Part shown: positions 21,742 to 32,722 of the stretch, piece by piece | How the letters are laid out: each line of letters opens with the position of its first letter | Position numbering within the stretch: position 1 is the first letter of the stretch | From: Chondrus crispus | Taxonomy: Eukaryota; Rhodophyta; Florideophyceae; Gigartinales; Gigartinaceae | DNA: 64,000 bases | Direction of reading: 5' to 3' | Assembly (NCBI RefSeq): GCF_000350225.1 | Contig: NW_005179288.1 | Coordinates: forward strand, 1-64,000 | The notes under the pieces: generated by a model | Seen by the model: only the letters and a program-made list of their open reading frames with translations | What the model was told of the DNA's origin: nothing | Database searches by the model: none | Translations under genes and position numbers: made by a program

Positions 21742-23192
21742 GGGCCCAGGTGGTCTACGACTGTTCTAAAGGTAACAAAAGTATTGAACTCAACCGCAAG
21801 CGTTTCCATCAACCGTCAAGCTCAAGATCAAAGTATTATCATGACCGTTAAGGGTCTTAGAGAAATCTTTCGTCGTTAAACTGGGTTGGACGTAAGCCAA
21901 GCGTACAGAAAAGGAAAACAAGATAGAAGACAACCAAATTGATGCCATAGACACAAGTCGGTATCGCATTTCTGCACTAACAGCAGATAACTATTTCATG
22001 TGGTCACGGAAGATGGAATTTATTCTTCGAGAAAAAGGTCTTTGGAGTATAGTGTCTGGGAAAGAAGTAGCACCAAGTCCCCCCACTACAGAATGCGATC
22101 GAGCCAAGTATGAGGAGGAAAAGCTCAGGTATAAGAGACGCCGAGACATCGATCTCACCAACATCATCTTAACAATTGATGAATCGTGCAACGCGACGAT
22201 CATCATACTGAGGGACCCGAATTATGTATGAGATACCCTAAAGCCATTGTATAAGGCAGTATCCGAAGCACGCATTGACGCATATCTTGCCCAATACCAA
22301 CAAGTCAAGAAGGAAACTGGAGGGAAATGTATATGGAGTATGTAAATCGTTTGCTAGTTTCCGAAAATGAACGAGCAGCAGTCCGACGCGTCTTACCTGA
22401 AGCTTATAAGAAGATAGAATTACTATGCGGGTTCCTCGAAGAGTTCGCTTTTACAGCCGCCGTAATAAGAGCAACTGGTAAGCCATTCACCGGAGCCATC
22501 GCTCAACTGGTTACTCGAGAGGCTGACCTCGATGGTGATACAGTACGTTCCGGATCAGCAGCACTTCAAGTGCATGGACAAGACAAATGTGGCTAATGTG
22601 GAAAGAAAGAACATTCGAAACAAAAATGTTTCTTTAACTGTGGTAGCGAGAACTACCGACCACAGCTCGCCAAGAAGCGACGCGATAGGCAACGCAGGTA
22701 CCCCAACAGCAATAAGAACTTTAAAAGGAGTTCAAGTCAAAGCCACAAAGTTCTACGCCATACCAATCACAACAAAACTCTGTATACGTGGACTTATCCT
22801 TTGTGGCAACGAGCAACCATGCTAACGCTATTCTAAAATATACGATTTCCACAAAGGGATATATTGACTCGGTTGCATCCGCACATATGTGTAACAACCT
22901 ACAATTGTTCCAATGTATGGAAGAAGATAATGCTGACCACTCAGTGTCCGTCAGAAATAGCAAGCAGGCAATGGTCATTGGTGTCGGTAAAGTGCTTTGC
23001 ACAACGATGGTCAATGGTACTAAGAATACTATAGAGCTAAAGGATGTGTTATACGTTTCATCGTTGATATGTAACCCCATCTTGGTCAGCCGTGTCAGAA
23101 AAGCCGGATTGAAAGTGTCCTTCGATACCGACAGAGATGGAAAAGGCTGATGCACGATCTGGACAAGAGACAAGAATGAACCTTATCTCGAA

Positions 23193-23247
23193 GAATAAGA
23201 ACTTGTAAAACATTGGAATATAATCCAATGTTGTTTAGTTCTTATTC
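23193..23247. repeat. Imperfect inverted repeat
   Basis: Arms of about 24 bp share GAATAAGAACT outside and CATTGGA inside, with a diverged middle and a short AT loop. It lies immediately left of the perfect palindrome at 23256-23309 and looks like an older event of the same kind. Confidence 0.7.
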
Positions 23248-23255
23248 TTATTCTA

Positions 23256-23309
23256 TGACAGGTTTCAAGATAGCTTCGTATATATACGAAGCTATCTTGA
23301 AACCTGTCA
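23256..23309. repeat. Perfect 54-bp palindrome
   Basis: Two 27-bp arms with no spacer, centred between 23282 and 23283 (arm ends TGACAGG and CCTGTCA). It sits between the protease and integrase blocks of the decayed copia B. Confidence 0.97.
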
Positions 23310-23880
23310 ACAGTCGTCTTACTGTATGTGGAGTTCAGGTTCTCGCCCTTTTCACAAGAATCGCAATACAGGTGGCATCAGAGACTAGGAATTGCCGTTG
23401 AGACAACCATGTAGAAGACTTTGCCACTTGTGAAAGGAATTCAACTCAGCGAAGTTATAAAATTAACTCAATGCGAATGTTATAAGCTAGGAAATTCCAC
23501 GAGAAGCAACCGACCATCTGGGTCAAAAGATAACAAAATGGCAACACAGTTGCTAGATCTCGTACATACAGACCTTGTAGGACCGATGAAACACCTTTCC
23601 CTGAACGGCAGCAGGTATTTCATGCCGGTGTACGATGATGCTAGTGCTCTATCTGTTGTCCGGTTTCTGAAATCAAAAGGAAAACCAGGAAAAGCTCTCA
23701 AGGACATGATCACAGAGTTAGAAACAGCGTACAAACGACAAGTAAAGAGAGTCAGATCAGACAATTGCGAAGAATTTGTATCTCACGAAACGCAGCAGTG
23801 GATGACACTGAAGGGCATACAGCAAGAATTCACAGCACCATATTCACCGGAATCTAACAGAAAATCAGAACTAGCGTTCT

Positions 23881-23936
23881 GCCATGTCCATCAAGGTCGT
23901 ATTTAATCGATTAAATACGACCTTAATGGACATGGC
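23881..23936. repeat. 56-bp palindrome in copia B integrase
   Basis: Two 28-bp arms with one mismatch and no spacer, centred at 23908/23909. The right arm is ordinary integrase coding sequence (RLNTTLMDMA). The left arm is its inverted copy and interrupts the reading frame with a stop. Confidence 0.96.
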
Positions 23937-24139
23937 CAAACCAATCGTTATGGGTGCTAAGGACATCAAAGCAAGAAATCGATTGTGGGCTGAAGCTGTG
24001 AACACGGCCTATTACATCCGAAACTGTCTCTTTAGTTCAGCATGCAACCACTGTACCCACATATGAAACCGTACGAAGTCATTACGAGAAGGGAACCCAA
24101 TTTGGCGCATTTGCGCAAGTCTGTGTCAAAGGCTTTTGT

Positions 24140-25794
24140 GCCATCCTGGAACCGGCTGTTACTTACGCCTGTAGCGCTTGCATACCACACGCATCATCAA
24201 CCACGCTACATAAATTGGAGCGCGCGCAAAACGTCGCTCTTAGACTACAGACAGGCCGCTGTAAGCCCTCAACTATTGAAAGGCTCCGCGAGCTATCCGA
24301 CAAGGACTCTCTGCGCGAAGAGGCCTCAAAGGCAGCAGCAATACTTCTCGAAAGAAACGCGCGGGTCCCACAGCCGTCATCTTTACTTAGCATGACTGGA
24401 ATTAAAAAGAAGGGCAGGACCAATCGATCAACCGCCAAGGAGACAGGAGAGACAAAGACTTGCACAAGCAGGAATCCCCCCGTTACCACGCCTTCCGTTT
24501 CCGCCACTGACAACACAGAACATATCGAAGCCCCTGCCTAACGCAGTTAAGGTTTTTCTACACAGACTGCTCCAAGACCGATGAGGACACAACTCGTTTA
24601 AAAAAGGCTGAGGAACTTTTATCTAGGCTACGAAAATGTGATGTGGAACTGTGGACGGACGGATCTGTTGGAGACCCCGGACACCTCCTACCCCAAAGAT
24701 CAGCCCTGGCCGCTCTCTGTGCGATGGGAAGATAAATGGTACGCTGCAACCTCAACTCCTATGCAACCAGACCTCGAAGGCCTTCACTGCGTCACGACTT
24801 ATCGCGCTCTTCACGGCGCCCTACAATCTCATCTGCTTTACTAAGATGACACGGATGTTTACGCTGTACACTTTGAACCGCAGCCAGACCGAACCTACGT
24901 CGTTTATGAGGACGGAGACAGGCTGATTTTCCAAGTCTCCGAATTCCACAATGTGGGTGGAAGCGGATATGTCATATTATGACATATCCGCTTCCACTCA
25001 CATTATCCCTTATTAAGGGAGCACAGATCGGGTTCCACGGAACAGCACAAAGCGCCAGGGGGTTACATGCACCTCATTCTCCGCGGAACTCAGAGCCGCA
25101 ATCGGTGCATTTAGCCAGGTTTTGCGAAATCCGACCGAAAATACGCACCACCTATGGATAGTAGACTGCCAAGGAATATGCGATGCTCTCTCAGGGTTTG
25201 GGAGACAAGATAACGCTCTACTGTACGAACTACGGCAAATGATCACACTCACTCGTGATCCCAGCTGTTCTCTTGACATCATATGGATCAGCTCCCATTG
25301 TGGGCTGCAAGGCAACGACCAAGCTGATAAGTTAGCGAAGCTGGCCCTCCAATTGCCACTGTGCGAACAACTCACGGTCGCTGTCGAATTTCACGACTCC
25401 AAAGCGGCAATTCGTCGAGCAAGGAGGAGGGCCGCCAACTATGTTGACGACCTCCCTGACAACATGCAGGGTAATTGGACGAGAAGAAAAGCACGAGTCA
25501 TCCTAAACCAGATTTATACCGGATGCGGTGGCCTATTCCAACTATTGAGGGGCATTCTTAGGCTAGGAAACAGAACCTGCCGGCTCTGTGACGCAGAAGA
25601 CACAGTCTCTCATTTTTCACATGCGCCGCCCGCTCAGCACGAAGGAGAGCTCACTTTACAGACAGAGAAGAATGGAGAGCTATAATATTTCGAAAACCGC
25701 TTCAGATACGCGGGTACTTAGTTGTCGAAGGAGAGCCCGAACTGAAAGGGCTTTCCGGGTTAGAGGGGAATTAACTCTAGCCCCTCACAAAAAT
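24140..25794 (+). mobile_element. 5'-truncated LINE inserted in copia B
   Basis: Non-LTR retrotransposon 3' part, flanked by a 10-bp target duplication AGGCTTTTGT (24130-24139 and 25795-25804). Near 24210 the end of the RT region reads LERAQNVALRLQTGRC. An RNase H domain starts at ELWTDGSV (about 24645) and resumes at 25122-25685 with WIVDCQGICDAL, IIWISSHCGLQGNDQADKLA and a C-terminal cysteine motif TCRLCDAEDTVSHFSH. Several frame breaks and a 41-bp palindrome (24957-24997) disrupt it. The 3' end CACAAAAAT is only weakly A-rich. The domain order (RT then RNase H then CCHH-like) fits I/Jockey/R1-like lineages. Confidence 0.8.
24957..24997. repeat. 41-bp palindrome in LINE RNase H region
   Basis: Two perfect 20-bp arms around a single T at 24977. 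A further 15-bp palindrome (TCCCTTA-T-TAAGGGA) follows at about 25008-25022. Confidence 0.96.
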
Positions 25795-26030
25795 AGGCTT
25801 TTGTTCATGTCCCCAAGCCAAAGCACCGTAACAGGTTCGATCCAAGAGCACAAATAGGATATTGTATAGCTTATGCATCTGGAAATAGTTACAAGGTATA
25901 CTTACCAAACATTAGGAAGGTCATCATGTCAAGAGATGTGCAGTTTGACAAGACAAAATCGCTCAAGTCACAAAACTATGAACAAGAACAGGCAGTTCAA
26001 AGCACAGAGGATAAGATTGTTGCGAGTAGA
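25795..26030 (+). pseudogene. Copia B integrase C-terminal remnant
   Basis: Resumes copia B after the LINE. The frame reads AFVHVPKPKHRNRFDPRAQ, then YASGNSYKVYLPNIRKVI and MSRDVQFDKTKSL. This is the standard copia segment linking integrase to RT ('xFDPRAxxGxFxGY ... YRVYxP...SRDVxFDE'). A stop follows at about 26030. No RT from this element is found immediately downstream. Confidence 0.85.
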
Positions 26031-26219
26031 ACTCAGTAGCGCCGCGGAGAACGAAAGGCTTTTCTTCTTGTTGCTTGTTCTACTGCAACTCTCCTTTTTA
26101 GTTCTTAAGGTGAGTTATGCTCACCCTTATATACGCAAGTTTCACGTAAACCTGCTCAAATTGTGAAACACTAAAAAGATGCGGCCCAAAGTATCAGCAG
26201 GGTACCTTACATATCAACC

Positions 26220-27120
26220 ATGCAATAAACGCTGCATAAGCCTACTATTGCTTCTTCCACTACAACAGTAAGTAGGTTTCGTAGCATACACTGCGGAGGC
26301 AAAGTACCAGGAACAACAATACTTGTAGTATTCTGAAACATTAAAGTAATATCGTGTCATGATATATGTAATGTTTTTGGACGATACTGTTTTGGGATAC
26401 CAGAATAGTATTGTCCGGACAACCATACATCAGCATTCCAGGAATGATAATAAAACGTCCGTGTACGATGAAAACATCAGAATTCGGGTACCACTTGCAC
26501 CAGCCGTGAACAATAGATATAATGTCATTGTAAACATTATAGCATCAACAATGGACGTTACTTATGATGTGCTATTGAAACACTATACTTAGCGTATGTG
26601 AACATTTTAGGCACTCTCTATTGAAACGATAAATGAATCATTTCAGCACACTACATATAATTATATTAGATGGCACTAAATGCAACGTGCAGAAACGTTA
26701 AATATAATGTTCCTTGAAACACTTTAAACATTGTCCAACGACAATATAAAATATTCGTTTATTGTATTATTACTTATATCGTACAGAAAGGTGAAATATA
26801 ACGTTCGGATAAACACTGGTAATGTTGTCCAACGACAATATATATTAGTAATACTTTGAATTATTACTTTCATCGTTCTGTGCACGTTACATGTAATATG
26901 TAGGAATAGCAATAAACGTATCGTCCGTGAACACTATAATCGTGGTTTTCAGAAGTAATACTTATATTGGTTTTGGATGGTAGTTGACACATGTTCTGAG
27001 ACGACAATATAATGTTGCTGGACGACGTTTGTAGTGTTTAGGAATTGGTAATGTAATGTTTGGGGGACTACATTTGCAATGGTTGTAAAGCACTAAACTA
27101 AATGTAAGGAATGATAACGG
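26220..27120 (+). repeat. AT-rich dispersed repeat, copy 1
   Basis: About 0.9 kb of AT-rich sequence with no ORF. It contains ACACTGCGGAGGCAAAGTA near 26289 and then degenerate units built on TTGTCCAACGACAATA followed by AATGTTT or TATTA (for example near 26733, 26826 and 27000). An inverted relative lies at 36650-37010 and shares the ACACTGCGGAGGCAAA landmark and the GGACGATA-type units. It may be a non-autonomous element or an LTR/UTR fragment. Confidence 0.65.
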
Positions 27121-27467
27121 AATCGCTGCCTGACGACACTGTTGATGGATGTGAAAACAAGCGTTTCATAGGCCAGTACCTACATGTATTATGAATATTG
27201 ATGCAGCTGCAACAGACACAACAGTTGTGTCTGTCGATGATCGTCTTCGTCATGCCTGAGGATGTTTTTCATCGACATGGCTGCGGATAGTCGTCTTCGT
27301 CCTGCCGCAGATGGCGGTTTTGGGGGGGTAGAGCCTGTTAGCTGTGCCCCTGAAATTCGCAGCACTTTCAGGTTGTTGACTTTTGCCGGCGATTGGTCCC
27401 TCTGTTTCGTGGCACTAAGAGGATCATATCACGTGCGGGATAGTTGAGAAGTTTTGTTAGTATCTCA

Positions 27468-27537
27468 CTGTGGATCGTGTCGCCTGCGGTGATGGTAGCT
27501 CCCTGTGAATCGTGTCGCCTGCGGTGATGGTAGCTCA
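27468..27537. repeat. 35-bp tandem duplication
   Basis: Two adjacent units starting CTGTGGATCGTGTCGCC (27468) and CTGTGAATCGTGTCGCC (27503), nearly identical throughout. Confidence 0.9.
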
Positions 27538-27911
27538 ATGTTGATAGCACATTGTGGATCTCATCCACTGGGAGGGTGGCGGCACTACGGGGTTGGTATA
27601 ACGCTGCTCATGGATGTTGTGGGCTTAAGGTCAGCTCAAAGGATGAGTGAAACGTACTTATAGGGATTCGGGAATACATTTGGAGCTCGAATGTATCCTC
27701 CAGTGCTATAAACGTGAGCCGGTTGTGACCTAAATTGGGTTCTTACGACGAAACGGATGATGCTGCACCAATAAAACGTCATTTCCGTTTTGTCCATGGG
27801 ATGGACACGTAAAGCACAGCACAGGTGTACAGCAACTCGAGTTGGAAGCCAATGACCTGCAAAATATGTTTACAGAATTTCAGTCAGCCAATTAGCAGGT
27901 GTGATTCACGC

Positions 27912-27967
27912 ATGTAATCCAGGCTGATATCAGACTGTTGACAGTCTGATATCAGCCTGGATTACAT
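27912..27967. repeat. 56-bp palindrome
   Basis: Two perfect 27-bp arms (outer ends ATGTAATCC and GGATTACAT) around a TG loop at 27939-27940. It lies in non-coding sequence. Confidence 0.97.
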
Positions 27968-28048
27968 TCACATTCATGAAATACGAGTTTGGTGTGAGGT
28001 GGCTCCAATTGCACTCTCATCCGATGTCTTTCTCGCTTCTAACAGCTA

Positions 28049-28639
28049 ATGAGGAAAAGAATTCGGAAGCGACGGAACATGTTTCAGCTCGGGAGTCGGG
28101 GAAGAAGTGGTCGCATTGCGTACGACGATCGGTGGGGAGATCATCATGAGGAGACATTTCATCTGGCAGATACATCCGCTCCCTCAACACACAGTGCTGA
28201 TGGAACGACACAAAACTGTACGGGTGCGGAGAAAGGTTGCGATGAAATCCAAGGAGCGGGTGCAGCGGAAACAAAAGAAGAAGAAATGGCAGAGGCGGAG
28301 GATAGAGATCATAAAGATGTGTGTTTTGAGACTATAGAGGGGTTTGGAACCCCTATGGTCCTCGAAATGCAGTTCGCAGATGAAATTCCAGTCGCAGAGA
28401 TGCATGAAACGAATGGGCAAGACATGGGTGGCATGGTAGATATGGTACTTGAACACGTGAGGGGTACGACAAATGAACTGGTGGTCGGGCTCAGTGCACA
28501 GGACGAGGAAGATGAAATGCATCATGATATAGGACTGCAGTTTGATGTTGCGGAGATCCGTCGTGGATGGAAGATGCTTAGCGTGTGGCAAAATTTAATG
28601 GCTGCTTTACTTGTGTCCGGGACCGTTCGGTACTCTTAG
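28049..28639 (+). CDS. Acidic hypothetical protein
   Basis: 196 residues with a basic start (MRKRIRKRRN) and a long acidic middle (GAAETKEEEMAEAEDRD and later QDEEDEM). There is no recognisable domain and no signal peptide or membrane segment. It precedes the Tnp2-like transposase remnant on the same strand and could be its first exon or an accessory ORF, but nothing in the sequence shows that. A later start (ATG 28079) is possible. Confidence 0.35.
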   Translation: MRKRIRKRRNMFQLGSRGRSGRIAYDDRWGDHHEETFHLADTSAPSTHSADGTTQNCTGAEKGCDEIQGAGAAETKEEEMAEAEDRDHKDVCFETIEGFGTPMVLEMQFADEIPVAEMHETNGQDMGGMVDMVLEHVRGTTNELVVGLSAQDEEDEMHHDIGLQFDVAEIRRGWKMLSVWQNLMAALLVSGTVRYS

Positions 28640-29456
28640 TCTGGGTATAACATCTTTCGGAGCTGTTTCAACCACCTCCTGAAAAAGTACGAGCCGGGAG
28701 GGAAATTGTTTCCTGATTACTCTACGGTTTAACGGACTCTGTCCCCTTTGCTTCGAGAGTGGGGTTTTGTGATGAGCATGCAATGCGAGGCGATTTTAGA
28801 TACTTCGAAATCTGGCTCCAGAGAGACGCTGCAGTCACTGCAGGGAGTTGGGCCAGTTTCAAGCCGTTTCAAAGTCATATTGCCATCATCTTGGTCTTTG
28901 ATGGACTTGGCGTGCCGCGAGACATGGAATGTACTGAAAGGCGCTGCGAAAGAGTCCATCTTCCCTAGCTCGGGGGCTTTGTTCTCCACTATCGAAAGTG
29001 TTCCCATGGTTCGAAATAGAGATCTCATTCTGGACATCGCTTGCAACGTCCTTCCCAGCACCGGCGACGAAACCGCGCCCTCCTGCCCATTGCTCACTGC
29101 GTACAGGTGAGATGGAGGAGTGGTCACCTTGCACTTGCGGAAGGAACCGCCATTTCCGCATAAAGTATTGTGCACTCTGGATGTGTGTAGCGGAGCAGAT
29201 CCAAGATGTTTCAAATTGACGTTCAGGGTTGTCACAACCTCTCTCGTAGTGTCATCGAGAGGCGGACCACCCCTGACCGAAGCGCGAGGTCGGCGTTACG
29301 TTACGGAACATGGAAGGGACTTCGGCGGCCAACAACAGACCTGTGGCGCGCTGGTGACATAAGCACAGTTCTACATATCAGTGCTGAGCTGGATTATGTC
29401 ATGGTACTAACTCAGCATCACAACAGATCAACACAGGGGGGCAGCAAATTGAGCTC

Positions 29457-31837
29457 TTGTCCATACCCTTCGCTTGCAAGGTTCGAGACGATGGAGCTGA
29501 TCATCCTTTACGCATCTCATTTCATACAGCTTCGAAGGTTTCCGTGGTGGACGTCATGGTGGCCGGCAACCAGCCATCTCTTGCATTTCAACACTCCCGA
29601 CCCTCAATTTCACCGTCATATGGTAAGCTTAAAGACGGAAGGAAATACTTTGTTGACCATATCCTACTATATTCAGATGGATTCTCCCCGTTCCGATTTA
29701 AAGCGGGTTCAGCGGGGGGTGTCTATTGTCTCTCCCTAAACTATCCTCCGGAATGTAGAAGTAGTAGAGAGCGAGTACGTGTTCCTGCCCTGAGTGAACC
29801 TGGAGTGTCAAGGAAGGAAGGTCTGAAGCAAGTAGTAGCAGACCTCATCAAATCATCAACAGAGAGTATACCTGCCAGAAATGCCGATGGGGAGGATTTG
29901 CTGCTGTTTACAGATGTGGTTGGTTTCGTGAGCGACTACCACGAGGTTGGGCATGTCCTGGATGTGGTGGGAGTGAATGGAACAGCACCATGCAACCTCT
30001 GCTCGTTCATGCGATTTAAATGGCCTAAAGGACTCGCATTGCGATATGCATACACCACGGATATTCACAGCGCAGACGCATGTTTCGTGAGAAATGCAGA
30101 AAGAACGAAGGCATTACGAGCCTCTGGTATCTCGGATGTAGAGCTGAACGCATTGGGCCTGAACGGAAATGACGATGCAGCAAGGAAAGCAAGTTCTTTT
30201 GTTTCTTTTTCCCAGGATTTGAAGAACGCGTTGAAAAAACCACGATACCGCTGACCGAGCACAACGTCCCAGTCGCAAACCCTAGGTTTGACCCGTATCG
30301 CTCAATGCTTGTTGCCCCCGACCATCTCCTGGCTGGTAACGCAATTAATATTTTAACCCTTGCCTTTAAGTCCCTTCCTACCGCGACTAGAAGAAAGCAA
30401 GTAGACCGGTTAATCTGTTCATTGTTGCGAACAAACCGCCTGGTAACTGAGACACGCATCTACAATTTCAGTACAAGTAGCATGTACACGGCAAGCATAT
30501 CGGCAACGTTATCGATATTTTTAATTGCTTCTCTTGTATTCAAAGAGATTGTTGATAACCTATCCTGCCCTCAAGAAATATCTAATATATCCAAACAAGC
30601 ACTGTTCTCAATTGTACAGAACCTCAGTTTGTTTAGCAAACTTGTCAGCAAGACATAATGGTATCCTAAGCTGCATGTGGATGGATTGGAGCAGGTGAAA
30701 AGGTACAATCGTGAAGATGGCACAGCGCATATGGCAGACGTGGAACGCAATTGTAAGATGTACATACGAAACTGCAATGACCTTTGTCGAAGCAGTACTA
30801 TGGCGGGGAAAGGGCTGGACAAGCCGAATATCCATCGGCTTCTTGAGCTTTATATGCATTCTATCCCTGCAATGGGTCACGTGCAGCACTTGGCCGAACT
30901 TGTTTTCGAATGCGCTCACCAGCCCCTTAAGCAGGCCATGGCAGATTCCAACGGTCATGACGCCCATATACAGGGAGTGGATCACATTATTAATAACGAT
31001 TGGAAGAACCGGCATTCATCTGCTCTTTATTCTGTAGACGGCAGTTGTGAAATGGAAGGCAAGGAAATCTCTTCAGTGGTCAATCTCAATTGCGGACGAA
31101 GAAGATACGTACATAACTATGTGACGAATACGAACGGTGAGGCAGAGAAGGCTTTGAGTATTATTAAAAATGGGTTGTTGAAGCACGTACTCGGAGCTCC
31201 ATCTACTACTGTTAACAACAACCTGAGATGGGCGGAATGGGTCCTAAGTGAACGTACGGTAGATGCTGAAGGTTCATTTCATGCGACTATGACTTGTATT
31301 GCTGCCGACTTCATTGTAAAAGCGGGTCCCAATGACCCCAAATTCTTCGAAAAGGCATGTCGAATGAAAAAATCCCTGTACGGGTTTGGAGTTGTTACAT
31401 CGCATTCAAGACCGCACGACATGCTCTCGAAAGGCTCTGCGGCTCAAGCACTCGTGTTCGATGACGAACCGCAAATTGTACCTACACCTGCGGAAGATGA
31501 AAGAATTGCTTACATTGATGAGCTGCACGTACCTTACTTTGCAATCGAGACATTTATGAAAATGCAGGGTGCATATCAAGAGACACCTTTCGCTGTTGTC
31601 AAGAAATGCCAGTTCACTTCCGGATTTATTTATGTTGACGTCCACAAGCCATTTCAATTCTTGAAGCTCACGGACTCTGTCAGAAGAGTTGGACTAGTTC
31701 ACGCCTGTCACAGTGACCGTACCACACAATGTCTTAAACCCGAAGAGAATAATTTGAGTTGCACTGCCTCGATCATGGAGGGGAATATTTTCTACTGCTT
31801 ATCCAGGCACGACGGTTACCCTCCTCGAATGGCTTAG
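29457..31837 (+). pseudogene. Tnp2/CACTA-like transposase remnant
   Basis: The first frame (29457-30254) reads DHILLYSDGFSPF, LNYPPECRSS, LSEPGVSRKEGLKQVVADL, LLLFTDVVGFVSDYHEV and NGTAPCNLCSF. This order matches the Tnp2-type core of CACTA transposases, which has D-G-F/N-PF, a Y-N-PP segment, a PG-P segment, D-x-P-A and CP-C. The protein then shifts frame near 30250 (RFDPYRSMLVAPDHLLAGN), meets a TAA at 30656-30658 and continues to 31837 with KPNIHRLLELYMHSI, ELVFECAHQPLK and a long C-terminal domain. One frameshift and one stop make it a pseudogene. Sequence 28640-29456 may hold a degraded N-terminus (TGEMEEWSPCTCGRNRHF near 29107), but frames are broken. No inverted repeats were found. Confidence 0.65.
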
Positions 31838-31870
31838 TTCTCCGCATGTGTTCCCTGACTTACCGCTGCG

Positions 31871-32263
31871 TTGAAAATCGGAGCGGCCGTAGTTCCGGAT
31901 GAGCAAGGAGTCGCCGGTGATGACTATCGCGAGATTGCAAAGCGACTAGTCGAAGCGCAGGCGCTTGAGAGACTGGAGAGCGTTATCGAAGATGAAGAAG
32001 CAGAACCGGCGGACAACACTAATCCCCAATTACCCGAAGGCAATGACGTCGCCCGGAGATTGGGGGGTGGAACAGAATCAAAAGCTGCTCGGAAAAGAAG
32101 AAAAAAAGCGGAGAAGGAAGCTGAGTCGCAGCGCCGTGTTGAGGCGGAGCAGGCCAGCATCGCTACATGCGCACCGAAGATGCGTACAACGCACACACCA
32201 GTAATTCGCACAACCACGCTTGCACGCCGCAGCCCGACTTCCTTAACACTGAGCTCGGTGTAG
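31871..32263 (+). CDS. Charged hypothetical protein
   Basis: 130 residues, with a helical Glu/Ala-rich part (RLVEAQALERLESVIEDEEAE) and then a basic coiled stretch (ESKAARKRRKKAEKEAESQRR). Not recognised. It follows the Tnp2-like remnant by 33 bp on the same strand and may be its C-terminal tail. Such low-complexity ORFs can be fortuitous. Confidence 0.3.
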   Translation: MKIGAAVVPDEQGVAGDDYREIAKRLVEAQALERLESVIEDEEAEPADNTNPQLPEGNDVARRLGGGTESKAARKRRKKAEKEAESQRRVEAEQASIATCAPKMRTTHTPVIRTTTLARRSPTSLTLSSV

Positions 32264-32722
32264 CTCTTCAGCGCCACGAGCCGCAAGCGATAGGGAGTTT
32301 TCCAAGGAGCCGCTTGTGATCATTCGCGCGCCGCACGGCCCGTGCGACGTGCAGCACGGGCAGAAGAAGAGGGCCGAATTAAAAATAGATGAATGACGTC
32401 ATTGTAGAAACAGTCAATTAAAACACGTAGCACACATACGTTCCACTCTCCGATGTCGTTTGATATTTCCAAACTCCCGACACAACATCGCACTACCGCT
32501 CGTAACCTGCACCCAGCTGCAAAATTATCTGGCTTCTATGACTCCCACTCACCCCGCCCCCCACGGCTGAATTCTACATCTGAGCGGGGGAAGAAATCCT
32601 CTCGATCGTTTCATGCAGGATGGCGACCAACAAACCCCACACAGGCTCGCTCACGGCTCGGAGCTTGGCAGCAATTACTCACCATGTATCGAATGTGTTT
32701 TCTTCTTATCGGTTTCTTCACG
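32264..32722. other. Spacer, no gene seen
   Basis: Nothing coding that I can support; short frames here have no recognisable motifs. Confidence 0.5.

Larger units (their letters stand above)
21747..24139 (+). pseudogene. Copia B gag-protease-integrase remnant
   Basis: Highly decayed second copia lineage, interrupted upstream by element A and downstream by a LINE. Gag-like block ADNYFMWSRKMEFILREKGLW near 21985-22047. A CCHC zinc knuckle at about 22587-22635 (CG-stop-CGKKEHSKQKCF) has TAA between its first two cysteines. Protease region 22788-23150 has GYIDSVASAHMC, where Val replaces the Gly of the usual DSGAS, then KDVLYVSSLICNPILVS. Integrase: LDLVHTDLVGPM (first Asp, about 23570), RSDNCEEF (second Asp, about 23760), then APYSPESN and the region expected to carry the catalytic Glu, disrupted by a palindrome at 23881-23936. 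It continues through AVNTAYYIRNC to REPNLAHLR before the LINE. Confidence 0.85.
27121..28048. other. Non-coding spacer with palindromes and a 35-bp duplication
   Basis: No convincing ORF. It holds a 23-bp palindrome (27212-27234, 11-bp arms around an A), a 35-bp tandem duplication (27468-27537) and a long palindrome (27912-27967). Confidence 0.6.

Noticed and set aside
26341..26592. Short ORFs in the AT-rich repeat
   Set aside because: They fall within degenerate repeat units and have no motif.
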